64,000 bases of DNA from positions 921,614-985,613 of the forward strand of contig JAJEKV010000031.1 in the NCBI GenBank assembly GCA_021234155.1, written 5' to 3'. A program made the position numbers and the translations under genes. The stretch comes from Isoetes taiwanensis (Eukaryota; Streptophyta; Lycopodiopsida; Isoetales; Isoetaceae). The notes under the pieces were generated by a model, which searched no databases, was not told the origin of the DNA, and saw nothing but the letters and a program-made list of their open reading frames with translations. Of this stretch, positions 12,421-23,466 are shown one piece after another; the first letter of the stretch is position 1; the number at the start of each line of letters is the position of its first letter.

Positions 12421-12612
12421 AGGGAAAAACTATAAAATGCCTTTATGTTTTGACGAATTTCACCAGATGCCCCTAACTCTTATAATTTCACATAATGCCC
12501 TTGATCAACATATAATGTGTTTTTGTATTTTCAAAAATTATTCAAATACCTTTAAGATTTATGTTAAGTCCTCAGATGTCCTTACGGTTAAAAAACACAT
12601 GCCAAGACATTA

Positions 12613-12642
12613 GCCCAGCAACGCCGGGCGCACGTTAACTAG
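12613..12642 (+). mobile_element. Helitron 3' terminus, copy 1
   Basis: CCCAGCAACGCCGGG forms a short GC hairpin, and CTAG follows 11 bases later at 12639-12642. This is the standard 3' end of Helitrons. The base after CTAG is A, not the usual T, and one stem base is mutated (A for G), so this copy is old. The upstream bases (AAAAAACACATGCC, ACATTAG) are shared with copy 2. Confidence 0.75.
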
Positions 12643-12998
12643 AGTTCCATCATGAACTAAAATACGTCAATGAGCTAGGACAAGATTTTGTGTTTTGTAT
12701 TTTTGTACCTGTTTTTTGTTGGTGTACTTAACTACTTCTAAAGATGACATTTTGAGCATAAGTTTTGGATCCAGCTTTCCAAAATTTTGTTTTCAGAGGT
12801 AGATTTAACACATTTGTTATAAAGCATTGTTTTCTCTGTTGAAATTGATAAATGCAAAATTAATACATTGATGATACTGTCATTAGGCAAATTTCAATAA
12901 CAAAAAAAAGTACAAAAGCAAATATTGTCTAATCTTGCCTATATCAACGTGCGTATGGACGTTAAAGGCCGAGTAAAAACACACGCCCAGGACATTAG

Positions 12999-13027
12999 CC
13001 CGGCAACGCCGGGCACACGTTTACTAG
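12999..13027 (+). mobile_element. Helitron 3' terminus, copy 2
   Basis: CCCGGCAACGCCGGG is a perfect 6-bp stem with an AAC loop, then CACACGTTTA and CTAG at 13024-13027, followed by T. This fits insertion of a Helitron between A and T. It lies 385 bp after copy 1 and shares its subterminal sequence, so the two are related and possibly nested or serial. Confidence 0.85.
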
Positions 13028-13028
13028 T

Positions 13029-13207
13029 TATATTATTATAATGTTATAGCTGTGTCTTGAACCACGCCGTAGATCCGACGGCCCAAATTTGATGTACGAT
13101 TAGACGGTCCAGATAGCCCCTGATTTTATTCTCGCTTGATTTGGGCTTTTCCACGGTTTACAGCATGCATTGGCAGTTCCGGCGCACCCTATAACATTAT
13201 AATATAG
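13029..13207. mobile_element. Small TIR element (MITE)
   Basis: Imperfect terminal inverted repeats, TATTATAATGTTATAG on the left (about 13034-13049) and CTATAACATTATAATATA on the right (13189-13206), flank about 140 bp with no coding capacity. The left end abuts the Helitron terminus at 13027. A TA or TTA target duplication is possible but cannot be told from the A/T-rich ends. Confidence 0.65.
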
Positions 13208-14655
13208 GATGATGCATATGAGTGACTGTGGCTTTGACGACTGTAGCTTTGGCAACTGTGGTACAGATTCTTCTGCTTGGCAATATTAATGGCGGTGAAC
13301 TGATTGCAGGCTTGGATCTGCTTCATTATATGGACTCCTGGATATACCGTAGTTGAAGCCCCTCCTATTCCGTCATCTCGCCCTAGATCTGATGGTTCAG
13401 ATCTTTGGGCATAGATCGAACGGCCCTATGGTGAATGCCACAGTTGTAGATTCAAAATGCAGCTGCAGATTCAGAGGTTGTGATCAGCTCGCCGAATCTG
13501 CTCAAGGTAAGTAAAGCTTCCGGTGGAGCTTGGAGCTCTGTTGCCTACAATTTTAGAAACGGACCCAGTTGCAGATTACGAGGTCGCAAGTGAGATCTGC
13601 TCAAGGTAAGCAAAGTCTGTAAACAACGTATTTTCAAGTACCTCTACTGAATGATTTTGCTATTTTACTTTAGGTGGAGTTTGGAGCTTGGGAAATAACA
13701 GATTCATCTCACCTGAAGGGGAGCCACAGCTAAGGCATTGCTGCTTCAGTAAGTTCCTTCCCCTGTTGATTATTTCTTGATTTTTTCTAGCCATGATAGA
13801 TGCTCAGAATGGTGCTAGAGGTGAGGCTGGAAGCGGAAAGGTTAAGGTATAGGCATTATTTAGTGCCTCTAATTTCTGGTCATGTTTGTGAGCCGAATCT
13901 CATGTGTTCATGGCTAGGCATGGACGGTCGTAATGTGCTCTGGCACTCATGGTCTGCCAAGATGTCGTGTTTTGCATTAAAGGCAGTTGTTCTTGGCTCT
14001 GATTTATGCCAGAGGCGGTGGAACATCTTTGATTTTTTTCTTTCTTGAGCAAAGCTAAGCTTTTTACAATTCCTTATATGATTTTGCAGCTCATGTTCAA
14101 GCATTGATTCTTCCAATTGTTTCTTACCAAGTTATTAGCACCATTCTTCTAACATGAGCGCCAAGATGCCAGCTTTTGCCTAAAGGCAGTTCTTGGGTCT
14201 GATTTATGCCAAAGAACATGGAACCTCTGTGACATTTTGCTTTCTTCAGCAAACCTAAGCTTTTTACAATTCCTTATATGATTTTGCACCTCATGTTCAA
14301 GCATTGATTATTTCGCCTTTTCCTTGCCATAGTTATTGACAGCATTCTTCTAAGGTAATCTTTAAATCACAAAGTTCTCTTCTGAATATGGATAGGCCTA
14401 AGCTCAAACCTCTCCACGTTGCTCCAGAATTTAAATTGTTTTTTAATGATAAGCTTTCTTCTGATTCCAACAATGTTTCTCAGAAAAGCATTCTGTTGTC
14501 ACCATCTTTTGTGCATGTGTTGGTCAATTCATAGCTTTCGTAGTCATATTTGCTTAGCTTAGACATGCCCTACATTGTAACTGAGTTTTATGTCTTTTGG
14601 TTTCTAGGATCAACAATATGGGTAGGAAAACCGTGTTTTATTTGGGAAGCTTTTC
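13208..14655. other. Non-coding, duplicated gene-derived-looking sequence
   Basis: No protein is recognised. The motif CTGCTCAAGGTAAG occurs twice (about 13499 and 13599), like duplicated 5' splice sites. A segment of about 155 bp is repeated (about 13955-14110 and 14160-14310, sharing AAGCTTTTTACAATTCCTTA). This looks like a fragment of a transcribed gene or its introns. Confidence 0.4.
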
Positions 14656-14659
14656 GCAG

Positions 14660-14960
14660 AATCAGTCAGTACACAACGTTGTGTCTTGGAATGTGCATTG
14701 AACCTTAACAAGTACATGGTAAGCTGATCCGTATATATGTATAAACTTGGCAACATTGGTCTTAAGTTAGTTGATGTGTTTGTCAAATACAGAAACCCCG
14801 ATGATGCCGCTACATTGTTCAAATTGTGTGTTTGCAGGATATGCTATCATGGAGCGGTATGATTGTTGCATGTGCATAACAAGGACTGGGTTATGAAGCT
14901 ATTGCAGCCCATTCTACTGTAGCCTTATTCTTTGGAGCAAAAGCTTATCCTTTTAAGGTA
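14660..14960 (+). pseudogene. Pentatricopeptide-repeat (PPR) gene fragment
   Basis: Three-frame reading gives consecutive PPR-like segments: QVHGKLIR near 14715, then LVDVFVKYRNPDDAATLFK at about 14768-14824, then after a one-base shift RDMLSWSGMIVACA followed by a stop and QGLGYEAI (about 14837-14905). The order matches the ends and starts of PLS-class PPR motifs, where a Y/VK-x-N-x-DDA-xx-LF segment precedes a D-x-x-SW-x-x-MI segment. Intact PPR proteins bind organellar RNA for editing or processing. Here only about 80 codons remain, with stops and frameshifts. Its place among Helitron ends suggests capture by a transposon, but simple decay of a host gene is not excluded. Confidence 0.7.
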
Positions 14961-15090
14961 TGCTCAGTTCCCACATTTACTCATTGCTCTATCAAATAGC
15001 TATTAGTGAGGTAATGTCACAATGCCAGTTTCTTATTTTCTACATCCAAGGAGTATAATTCAAGCATGCTTCCGTGGACGTTAAAAAATT

Positions 15091-15130
15091 TATTCTATTC
15101 TATTCTATTCTATTCTATTCTATTCTATTC
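15091..15130. repeat. (TATTC)8 microsatellite
   Basis: Eight uninterrupted TATTC units are visible. Confidence 0.95.
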
Positions 15131-18100
15131 CACAAAAGTTTATATTGGCAGATGTGTCTTCTTATTTCATGTGTGCAAGTTAGTAGGTTCTCTTAACTGC
15201 TCAACCATAATATTTTAGTTTGTGTTTCCGCATTGTTGAAATACCAATCTGCAAGGTACATGAACTTTGAAAATGCACCAAGTGATCCTTGGTGAAACAG
15301 TATTTGAAGAAGCTGTTGTAGGTTTTGCCAACTAAACATTATACTACTAGAAACTATTTTCTTCTAAAAAACACCCTCTTGCAATATCCATATTGCTGGA
15401 AGATAATATTATGGATCAGCATCTGGAGGTAATGTGTAAATTGCCTGCCCTTCTGATTAGCCTCTGCCACCCAATAACGGCTATCAAAATCATAGATTTG
15501 TAGAATCTAAGAATGTAGGTGTTTAATAGTTGGGTAGCTTATTGATTGTCAAAATGGTATTCATAGTTGCCAATAAAACACGGTATTTGATGAATGGATG
15601 TTTGACTTCTTGCCAAAAAGAACATATGCACATGTATATAGGTGTAAATAAATTTATTGTTCTGGCTGTTTATCGAAATAGGATGATCTGACACTCCTGC
15701 ACCTATCTCCAATTGGTATGAGTTGCTGGCCTTTCTATTTTGGCCTATGAACTCGCAATGATCTTCCACTACCTTGCTGGTAGCATGATCTATACCTACA
15801 GAATTCTCAAGAACTTGAAGTTTGAGAGGTCAAAGAATATATTAGAGTTGTTGTTCTTAATGCAGTTGCATCTGCAACATTTGGAATGACTAGAGACTTT
15901 TCAAAAGAAATGGTTATATACATTTGAAAGCTACGGAAGATATCAATGGATGAATTTCCAATGTCAACATGAATTGTTACTGTATATACATTCAGCATAT
16001 CTATTGATATGAAGAAAGAAACTAAATCTAAATAAACTATAGCTCTATGTAACTATTTCAAGTTTGTAGAATTGGAAGTTCTTATAAACTAAAAAATAAG
16101 TATGTTCCTTTAGATGTTCTTAAACTTCAGATATATGTTCTTTCTTAATACAAATTTTGTTGCTTTTGCAAAATTCAAAGTGACTATGTTTCACAAAGAT
16201 TTAAGGTTTATAAAGGAAGCCTATGATCTTGGATAACTTTGCATTGCCCACACTTACCAGAAAGTTGGAAATTAGTTTTAAACTGACTAAAGATGACAGT
16301 TTTCAATTTGAAACATGCATGAATATCTGAATATGTTTTTTAAGAGCAATTCCATATTAGTTATTGAAAACTTGCAAGCAAATACAATGAAAGCCTTAGA
16401 ATTTTTGTACATTTGTTATTAACAACATATAGCCTCATTCAACATGCATATTACAACATTTTGGTGTCCATTATATAACCATTCTCATGTTGAAAATACA
16501 TCACACGTGTTGATATGTCTTGCATAAAACCAACAAAAGACCACATCAGTTATTTTAACATAATGCACCATTGACAATTTCCCGAGGTCTAACGCAACAA
16601 AGTAAGCATAGTAATACATAACACGATGCACCATTGACAATTTCCCGGGGTTTAACGCAACAAAATAAGCACAATGGTACATCACAGATTGATGTGACGC
16701 AACAAAATAAGCATAATGGTACATCACAGATGGATGTCTCACATCACCAAATACAAAAAATAACAAAGTGGTGAAAACCAACAAAAGACCACACCAGCTA
16801 TTTTAACATGATGCATCATTCACGATTTCCCAACTTTAGCCAACCTGCTTATTAGCAAAAGGTGAATTTGATAGTGGCATTAAAATGTCCTCTTCTAAAA
16901 ATGATAATGGCATTAAAATGCTCTCTTCTAAAAACAACCCAAGAGAAGGGCATCCATTCAATCTTAGAATGGTTGCTTAAAGGTTGCATGCAAAATGTTG
17001 GATATCTAAATATTTTAACATGTTTAGTTGGATAGAATATGTAAATATTGTAGATGTCAAAACGTACAGGATGCTAGAATGTTTATGCATTTTATATGTT
17101 GGATTATTAGTATACATTTTTCTCATTGTGGCCAAAACATTCATGGGATCCAAACTCTGAACTTATGCCTTCTGGGCATTGTTAGTAGTACTATAAAATA
17201 TCATTTTGTGTGTGTCCGAATTTGCAAGGGTTGCTTTGAAGTAGATTGTCCTTTTTTCTCCTCAGAAAACATGCACCTGTAGTATCTAAAGTAGGCATCT
17301 CATAAGTATGAGAAAGCCAGCTCCTACGCAAGATATTTCCTATCATTACTGCATATGCGAATTTTTATATATCTACTTTGTTAATTTGGGATTTTCCGGT
17401 ATGGTGGAAAATGTTTTTGGAATTTTTTTTTAACCGATTTCCTAAGATTTTGTAGTTTTCGGCAGCCGGGAAATATTTCCGTCCTTCAAAAATGGGGACA
17501 AGTTTTCGTGCTATTATTTTGAAGGGGTTTTTGGGTTTAGTGGGCATTCTCATCTGCCTTGCTCCACGATTGCAAATTGCATGTCGCATCGCATAGATTT
17601 TAGCTGGCTCCAGTTGATCCGATGCACTAGAGTTTTGCTCCAAGCTAAGCCCACTCAGAAATAATCATTTGGCATTTTTAGGTTCCGGTTTTGGGTTATC
17701 CGTCCCGGATTTATAATCCTGGGTTATTCTCCACATGCTTGCCACGGTTGCTCAGGACAGGATATGCAAGCTCCAACTATTTTTGTCTTCTGCTGGTATG
17801 ACTTCCGGATTGATTTGATTCCATAGTAATACAATTCTGGCCCACTACAGAGCTACCGAGGTAACTTCTTTGTCTCAGATGATTTCATCTTTGCCGTTTT
17901 TTTGCTTCTTCCTCTTTAAGTCCTCTAGAACATCTTTCAAATTATGCCAGAAGATTTGTTTCACATTACTGCACATTAGTATGCAGGTCTGAAGTTTTAA
18001 CTGGCTTTGGCTTTGATGTATCTGCATTTCTAGGAACTTATAGAGAGATGTACAACGAGGCTTTGCAAGCATTATTGCAGGTGAATCATAAGCTTCATTT

Positions 18101-18619
18101 TTAACTTTAAATTTAATTTGTTGTTGAAGCAATCTATCTAGATGGAGGCCATATAGGCATCTATTTCTTATTCTTACTTATTTGATGCTTATTCTTTTTC
18201 TTTGATCTCTTTCTTATTCTTATGATGCATAGTTTAAGAAGTAGATGGCTAGGTATACTTCCACGATTGGAGATGCATAATTTGGTAAAGGGTTTTCTAC
18301 TCTTCCACTTTCTGTTGTATTATTGTTAGATACTGACCCATAGCCAATAGCACAATAACTTTAAAACCTTTGGTAGATATCTCTCTGTTCTTACGTGTTC
18401 CAGCTTAGTGTCTGCAGATCGTTCTTATGATGAGTTCTACATTAATGTAATAGGGAATATTGCAAGCTTACTTGCATTTGCAAAAGCATAAATGATATTC
18501 CAAAGGATGTGGTTAGTGCTTTCAGCTTGCAGAGCATATCAGATTATTAATGATACAGACATATTCATGCTATTTGTTTTTTCTTGCATGTGAAGGTAAA
18601 TTCCTTTCGCAGAAGGATC

Positions 18620-18685
18620 TCTCTCGCTAACTACTCAAAATGTTGCATGGATACCTGTATCCGCCGATGGTAGTGAGAAACATGG
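18620..18685 (+). other. Exon-like cassette, unidentified
   Basis: A TTCCTTTCGCAG acceptor is followed by about 66 bases open in one frame (SLTTQNVAWIPVSADGSEKH is readable), then ATG|GTAAATC, a plausible donor. I do not recognise the protein. A second candidate is at about 18018-18078, open as FLGTYREMYNEALQALLQ before GTGAAT. Both could be chance or captured exons. Confidence 0.3.
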
Positions 18686-19664
18686 TAAATCTCTAACTTA
18701 ATGTTTCAGATCCTACATGTTTTGCCTGGGATCCGAACTCCAAAGGAGGAATTAGAGAGACAATATCCTTAGTCATGGAGGTATTTATGACTGCATGTCT
18801 TTGCAAACTTGTGATGTTATTTGAAGGACGAGCAGGCAACTATTTGTTCTTTCCATTTGCCACATGTAGCAGATCAACACAACTATTTGTTCTTTCCATT
18901 TGCCACATGTAGCAGAACAACACAATCTCTTAACAATAGAGGTAATTATTATATTACCCCCTAGATGATGAGCTCATGCTGCCATTGTTGAAGCCGATGA
19001 TGTGGATGTTTTTTTTGCCATTGTTTTGTGTTCAGTTTCCTAATTCGTTGCGTTAGTTCTATTCTTCCATTTTTGCTGCTTCTATTCTTTTATTGGTATC
19101 TCCGCTCTGGATTTTCTCATTCAACTCCAGCTATATTAGATTCTTAGTCTATTTGTGATCCTGCAGAAGAGCTTGAGCATACAAGGTCAGTGCCAAGGTT
19201 CTCTTAGAATAATATTCTTATTTAGATATTTGCATCCAGGATTCATTTGGGGTTTTTGTGTAATGGTCCTGTTGTGAACAAGTACAACAATAAGCGCGGC
19301 TGGAAGAAGTTAAGTTATGAATAAAACCATCTGTAATTGCTCTCCCTTTTAAATATTGATCTTGCAGAAACTTTTGAAGACATAACCTTATTGCCCTGGT
19401 ACGTTTTCCTTTGCTTGCTTCCTCAAAAATTAAGTTCTTGAGCTTCTTAGGGTTATAAGTGTGTTGTGTTCTCTAGAAATTGCAAGCCGCAAGTCAATAA
19501 AGCTTATAAGGTGGGTGACGTTGCTTCTGATTTGTAGCCCAGATGTTTAAACTTGATTCTAATAAGCACAATTTCAGTTACATGCAATTATGTTGATTTG
19601 GTTGTGATTATTCGTAGTTAACTGCACAAATATAGTTGAGATGCATGGTCATGATGGGCTAATA

Positions 19665-20215
19665 ATGTCGTCGATTCGCGTAGCGAATCGGCATTCTTGC
19701 TCAAGACGAGCATGCATGCATTGCATGCGTTTTGGGCCGTTCATCAGGTTGGGTGTTTGCTACTTATTGCAGAGTTCTTCATCGACGTTTCATCGACGCT
19801 TCCTCTTCTCTCAGCAATACCTTATTCTCTTTGATTTGTTTCCAGGCAGGGGAGGGGCTTCTTCCTGCCTGGTTTGGCCAATTTGGCGTTGCTTTCCTGC
19901 TGTCCTTTCCGGCCTTTAGCCTTCATCCCGTGATCTTAGGTCCTCGATCCTAGTTTGTTAAGGAAGTCCTTTGGTATTGAGCTTTTGTTGGTTTCATGCG
20001 AGTCGCGGTGCAAGAATGTCGTCGATTAAGAAGTACCGAATCGGCATTCTTGCTCAAGGCGAACATGCATGCATTACATCGTGCATGCATGCATCGCTAT
20101 CGCGTTTTGGCGCGTTCATCGGGTTGGGTGTTTGCTACTTATTGCGAGTTCTTCATCGGCGTTTCATCGTGGCTTCCTCTTCTCTCGGAAGTACCTTATT
20201 CTCTTTGAACCCACC
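19665..20215. repeat. Tandem duplicate of about 200 bp
   Basis: 19665-19835 and 20015-20205 align: TGTCGTCGATT, GAATCGGCATTCTTGCTCAA, CATGCATGCATT, GGGTTGGGTGTTTGCTACTT, TTCTTCATCG, CCTTATTCTCTTTGA. The first copy also has the inner palindrome GATTCGC-GTA-GCGAATC. A short third relic with TTGGTTTCATGCGAGTCGCA is at 20685. Confidence 0.8.
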
Positions 20216-20437
20216 CTCCCCTTCTTTGTTTATTATATTTTGTACAAGTTACGTTTATCATGTTTTTCCACCGGTGGGTGATGCTTTTTCCACCTTTGGG
20301 TGATGCTATTCTTTGGTATGTTTCTCGTTTGTTGTTGGTGATGTGCGGTGCAGGGTTGGCGGCGCCATTAGTTTTGACTTCTCCATGCACGGGGTTTTGG
20401 GGCGATTCTATGCCTTACGTTTGTCTAAGCCCCTTGT

Positions 20438-20510
20438 CGAAGGCTTATCACTAGGGTTTTTCCTCGAAAACCCGAAAGGGCTGGGTTTTTTAATCCGGTG
20501 ATAAACTTCG
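20438..20510. repeat. Hairpin repeat, GAAA-loop copy
   Basis: Nested inverted repeats: an outer CGAAG..TTATCAC / GTGATAA..CTTCG, and an inner CCCGAAAGGG after CCTCGAAAA, followed by GGGTTTTTTAATCC. It matches the fold of the LINE hairpin at 23313-23381 with a different tetraloop. No microsatellite tail follows. Confidence 0.7.
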
Positions 20511-20719
20511 GCGGTACATCGACTACTCATCTATTAGCATTGTATTTGTTTTGTGGTCCAAATGATATAATTGGATTTTCCCTTTATTTTTTATGGGTAG
20601 TTAAATAATGCGGCTATCCAATATCCCTCCATTGTAGAAAATCTGCTGAGATGAATGAGAAGCCTATCTATCGGGCGCTTTGTTGGTTTCATGCGAGTCG
20701 CAGTGCAAGAATAGTTTTG

Positions 20720-21344
20720 TTGGTGTGCATGCAGCGCAATCTTTTGTGCTGAAGGATAGCCCAGAATCCAAAGATCCATGCAACAAGCATCCAAATTGAG
20801 GCCTTATTATTCGTGATGGATCCCATTATATTGGTATAGATGTGGTAGACTAAGAAATCAAAGTTATTTTTATGTATCTAAACTAGCTTTGCTATCACGA
20901 TTTCGAGAGGAGGTTGCAAGATGTTACAAACATGTTGTCAACACACATTGTGAGGTAGTGCTTGATGATTTTAAAGAACTTCACGTCATGGGCATCGAAT
21001 GTCATGTATATAGTTATGAGCACATCCAATAGTTTCTTCCTTTCTAAACGAATAGCCACATTGTTATTTAGTTGAACCGGGGGATTGAGTACATTAAATA
21101 TGCAGACCTCAGGGAACATGCATTCTTGCATACTGTATAGACTATAGCAAGAAGAGCCAAAGTTCTATTGAGTTTGTGACATGTATGGGTATATTCGAAT
21201 AGAAGTGCAAGTTTAGTGCTAGCTTCAAGACTTGAAATCAGACGAGTTTGGGCTTTATATAATATACAAGGCCAGCACCCTTTTCACTGGCTGAAATTTG
21301 TCTATGCATTAGACAATGGAAAAATATGATTTACATGAATCACA
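20720..21344. other. No gene seen
   Basis: AT-rich sequence without a coding or repeat signal that I can support. Confidence 0.4.
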
Positions 21345-21576
21345 TTTCTAAATAGAAGTAAAAAATGGTGTATGCAAATACAAGAACTTGACAATAGAAG
21401 GAAAAAATGGTTTTCTAAATAGAAGTAAAAAATGGTGTATGCAAATACAAGAACTTGACAATAGAAGTAAAAAATGGTGAAAAAATGGTCTTCTAAATAG
21501 AAGTAAAAAATGGTGTATGCAAATACAAGAACTTGACAATAGAAGTAAAAAATGGTGTATGCAAATACAAGAACTT
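21345..21576. repeat. Tandem array, about 70-bp unit
   Basis: Three to four copies of TTCTAAATAGAAGTAAAAAA, then TGGTGTATGCAAATACAAGA and ACTTGACAATAGAAG. Unit lengths differ because a shorter sub-unit (the part from GAAGTAAAAAATGG to ACTTGACAATA) is sometimes repeated alone. Confidence 0.9.
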
Positions 21577-22483
21577 GGCAAAAGGTAGGCAACGGACTTT
21601 AAGCAGAATGGTTATACTATTGATAGGTTTTTAAACAAGCACATTTCAAGAAGTAGAACTTTGTTTGGAATCCAAATTTAGCTTCATTTTTTTGTTACAG
21701 TTGTTTAGAGTTGCTCTTGGCTGTGTTGTGCGCTCTTGACTCTGTACTTTGTACAAAATTCTATACTCTGTACTCTAGAAAGTTACATTATATCGACGAT
21801 GGTCCATTAAGTTTCCATTACTTTCTTAATAATAGATGTTATAACTGACTTTTTGCATTGCTCCATGCAAACTTCATCTTTCATGAATGTTATTACTGCA
21901 AATGTTAGTGAAAAGTGTAGGGTTGATGACCTTTGCTGTAGCTCCCATAGGCTTGCAGGCTTGATGTAGGGTTGACAATATTTTTTACATTTCACCATTG
22001 TTCAAGATACGTGGCTACACAATGCTCATGTTATGACTCTTCACCATCTGGAAATGGATGGGCTCTATTCATCTATATGTAGTATTCTCTACATAAAAAA
22101 ATAAATAGAGATGTCTTTTGTGAAGGATGCATATCCATCTTTTGTGCAATGGACATCTGTGCTATTCCATGGTTCAAAGGGATATCTTATACCGCTTGAG
22201 TTATGTCAAATATTAATGGGCGTCATTAGCAAATTCAATATGTAACACGATGGATGCAACAATGAAGCAACATTTTCTACCATACAATGCCCATATCAGT
22301 TTCAATAAACAAGGTAGCCCAATCGTCTTATAAAATGGAGTATTCCTCCTTGCTATAAAGTGAGAGTCCAACTTGATAACTATATAGAGAGAGCCATATA
22401 AAAAACACTAATAAAGAACCCTCCTTCCCTTACCCCCTCCCCCAAAACACTCACTTCATCTTTGTATAAATCCAGCACTAAAG
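21577..22483. other. No gene seen; upstream of a Helitron 3' end
   Basis: Probably the 3' portion of the Helitron ending at 22510. Contains CTCTGTACT-type short repeats near 21740-21775. No coding signal. Confidence 0.35.
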
Positions 22484-22510
22484 CCCGGCAACGCCGGGCA
22501 CCATTACTAG
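22484..22510 (+). mobile_element. Helitron 3' terminus, copy 3
   Basis: CCCGGCAACGCCGGG (22484-22498), then CACCATTA and CTAG at 22507-22510 followed by T. The perfect hairpin and the CTAG|T context are diagnostic of a Helitron 3' end. Confidence 0.87.
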
Positions 22511-22860
22511 TTTGTAAAATAGTGAGTTTTCTAAGTTATATTGCATCTCTCTTAATTATTTCAGACGAAGGATTCACTAGAAGAATTCTTAAAGGTTAAT
22601 TTTTAGAAAAGTATAAGCATTAGGTTAAGGCACCATTTTTTTTATCACTTAATTCTCTGTCGCCCATGGTGTTATCCTAGTTTGGGGATTTCTTCCTATT
22701 GATCTTCTAGGTTAGAGGTGTTTATTGTGGTTTTCGAATTTCGCATGATTCTTGATTCCCCATGGTTCTAGTTTTTGGATGGTTGTTTTCGTTGACATGC
22801 CATTATTTATTTTAAGTTCATCTCTTTTGCTAGTATCTTTCTCATGCCAGCGCCCTTGAA
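22511..22860. other. No gene seen
   Basis: Sequence between the Helitron end and a truncated LINE. No feature is supported. Confidence 0.4.
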
Positions 22861-23466
22861 CAGGTCAAGACAGCACCCACTTGCCCATGAAACGAGGGTT
22901 GGAACGAGGCCCGCAATGCTACCTGCGCACCCACTTGCCCATGAAAAGACGCAGACTCATTGCCTCCGTTCGCACAGGGGCACATCATCTTCGAATTGAG
23001 ACAGGCAGATGGATTGGTGAGCCACGTCAGGACAGGCTCTGTCAATGCTGCCAAATGGGAGTCATTGAGGATGAATCTCATACCCTTCAAAGTTGCCCAG
23101 CATATGATCAAATCCAGGCGCGCTATGCTGAGTTGGTCAGGCCTGGCCAGCCGCTACATGTGACATTGAGCACGGCCTCCGTACAGGTGCTAGGATCATA
23201 CATTCAGGAGGTCATGGACATGTGAGATCAGCTATGTCCTCGGGCACGCGCTTGACATGTACATACACATTTATTTCATGATGATGTATACTTGTACAGT
23301 TTGACAGCATTCTTATTACTGACACGGTTTTTCCCTCGAAAACCCTTCGGGGCGAGGGTTTTTTAACCCGGACAGTAATAAGTTTGCTGCGCTCCTTCTG
23401 GGTCCCATAGGCCGATTGGTCTCAGTGGACGATAAAAAACTATTCTTATTCTTATTCTTATTCTAA
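22861..23466 (+). mobile_element. LINE 3' end, 5'-truncated
   Basis: The frame at 22881-23225 encodes the C-terminus of a LINE ORF2: RLIASVRTGAHHLRIETGRW, then the zinc-knuckle-like CQCCQMGVIEDESHTLQSC and PAYDQIQARYAEL, ending at a TGA near 23223. The same motif order occurs in the minus-strand LINE at 49068-49527 (HHLHVETGRW, ESHTFLECPAYEY). After the stop come about 220 bp of 3' untranslated sequence with a conserved hairpin and a tail of (TTATTC)n at about 23440-23466. It is a 5'-truncated insertion, the usual product of target-primed reverse transcription. A 20-bp repeat GCACCCACTTGCCCATGAAA occurs twice near 22875 and 22928. Confidence 0.8.
23313..23381 (+). repeat. LINE 3' UTR hairpin, UUCG-loop copy
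   Basis: Three nested stems: TTATTACTG / CAGTAATAA (outer), GGTT / AACC, and CCCTCG-AAAA-CCC-TTCG-GGG-CGAGGG (inner). A T6 run follows the inner stem. The same sequence precedes the hexamer tail at 63293, so it is part of the LINE 3' UTR and may be read by the reverse transcriptase; that role is inference. Confidence 0.8.

Larger units (their letters stand above)
14961..19640. other. Long AT-rich region without a recognised gene
   Basis: No conserved protein is recognised. Features seen: the TATTC array; a block of tandem repeats at about 16530-16810 (GCACCATTGACAATTTCCCG and CAACAAAATAAGCA units); a segment at 17350-17500 resembling the reverse complement of 55740-55870 (both include TTAATTTGGGATTTTCCGGT); a duplicated 42-bp unit at about 18836-18920 (CTATTTGTTCTTTCCATTTG); and exon-like cassettes near 18030-18080 and 18620-18685. 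It may be the body of a gene-capturing Helitron ending at 22510, which is inference. Confidence 0.35.

Noticed and set aside
21345-21576. CRISPR-like array
   Set aside because: Repeats are contiguous and variable in length without unique spacers, and the genome is a plant nuclear one.
21302-21592. Repetitive minus-strand ORFs with SCICIHHFLLL-type repeats
   Set aside because: They are translations of the 70-bp tandem array; no start context or family resemblance.
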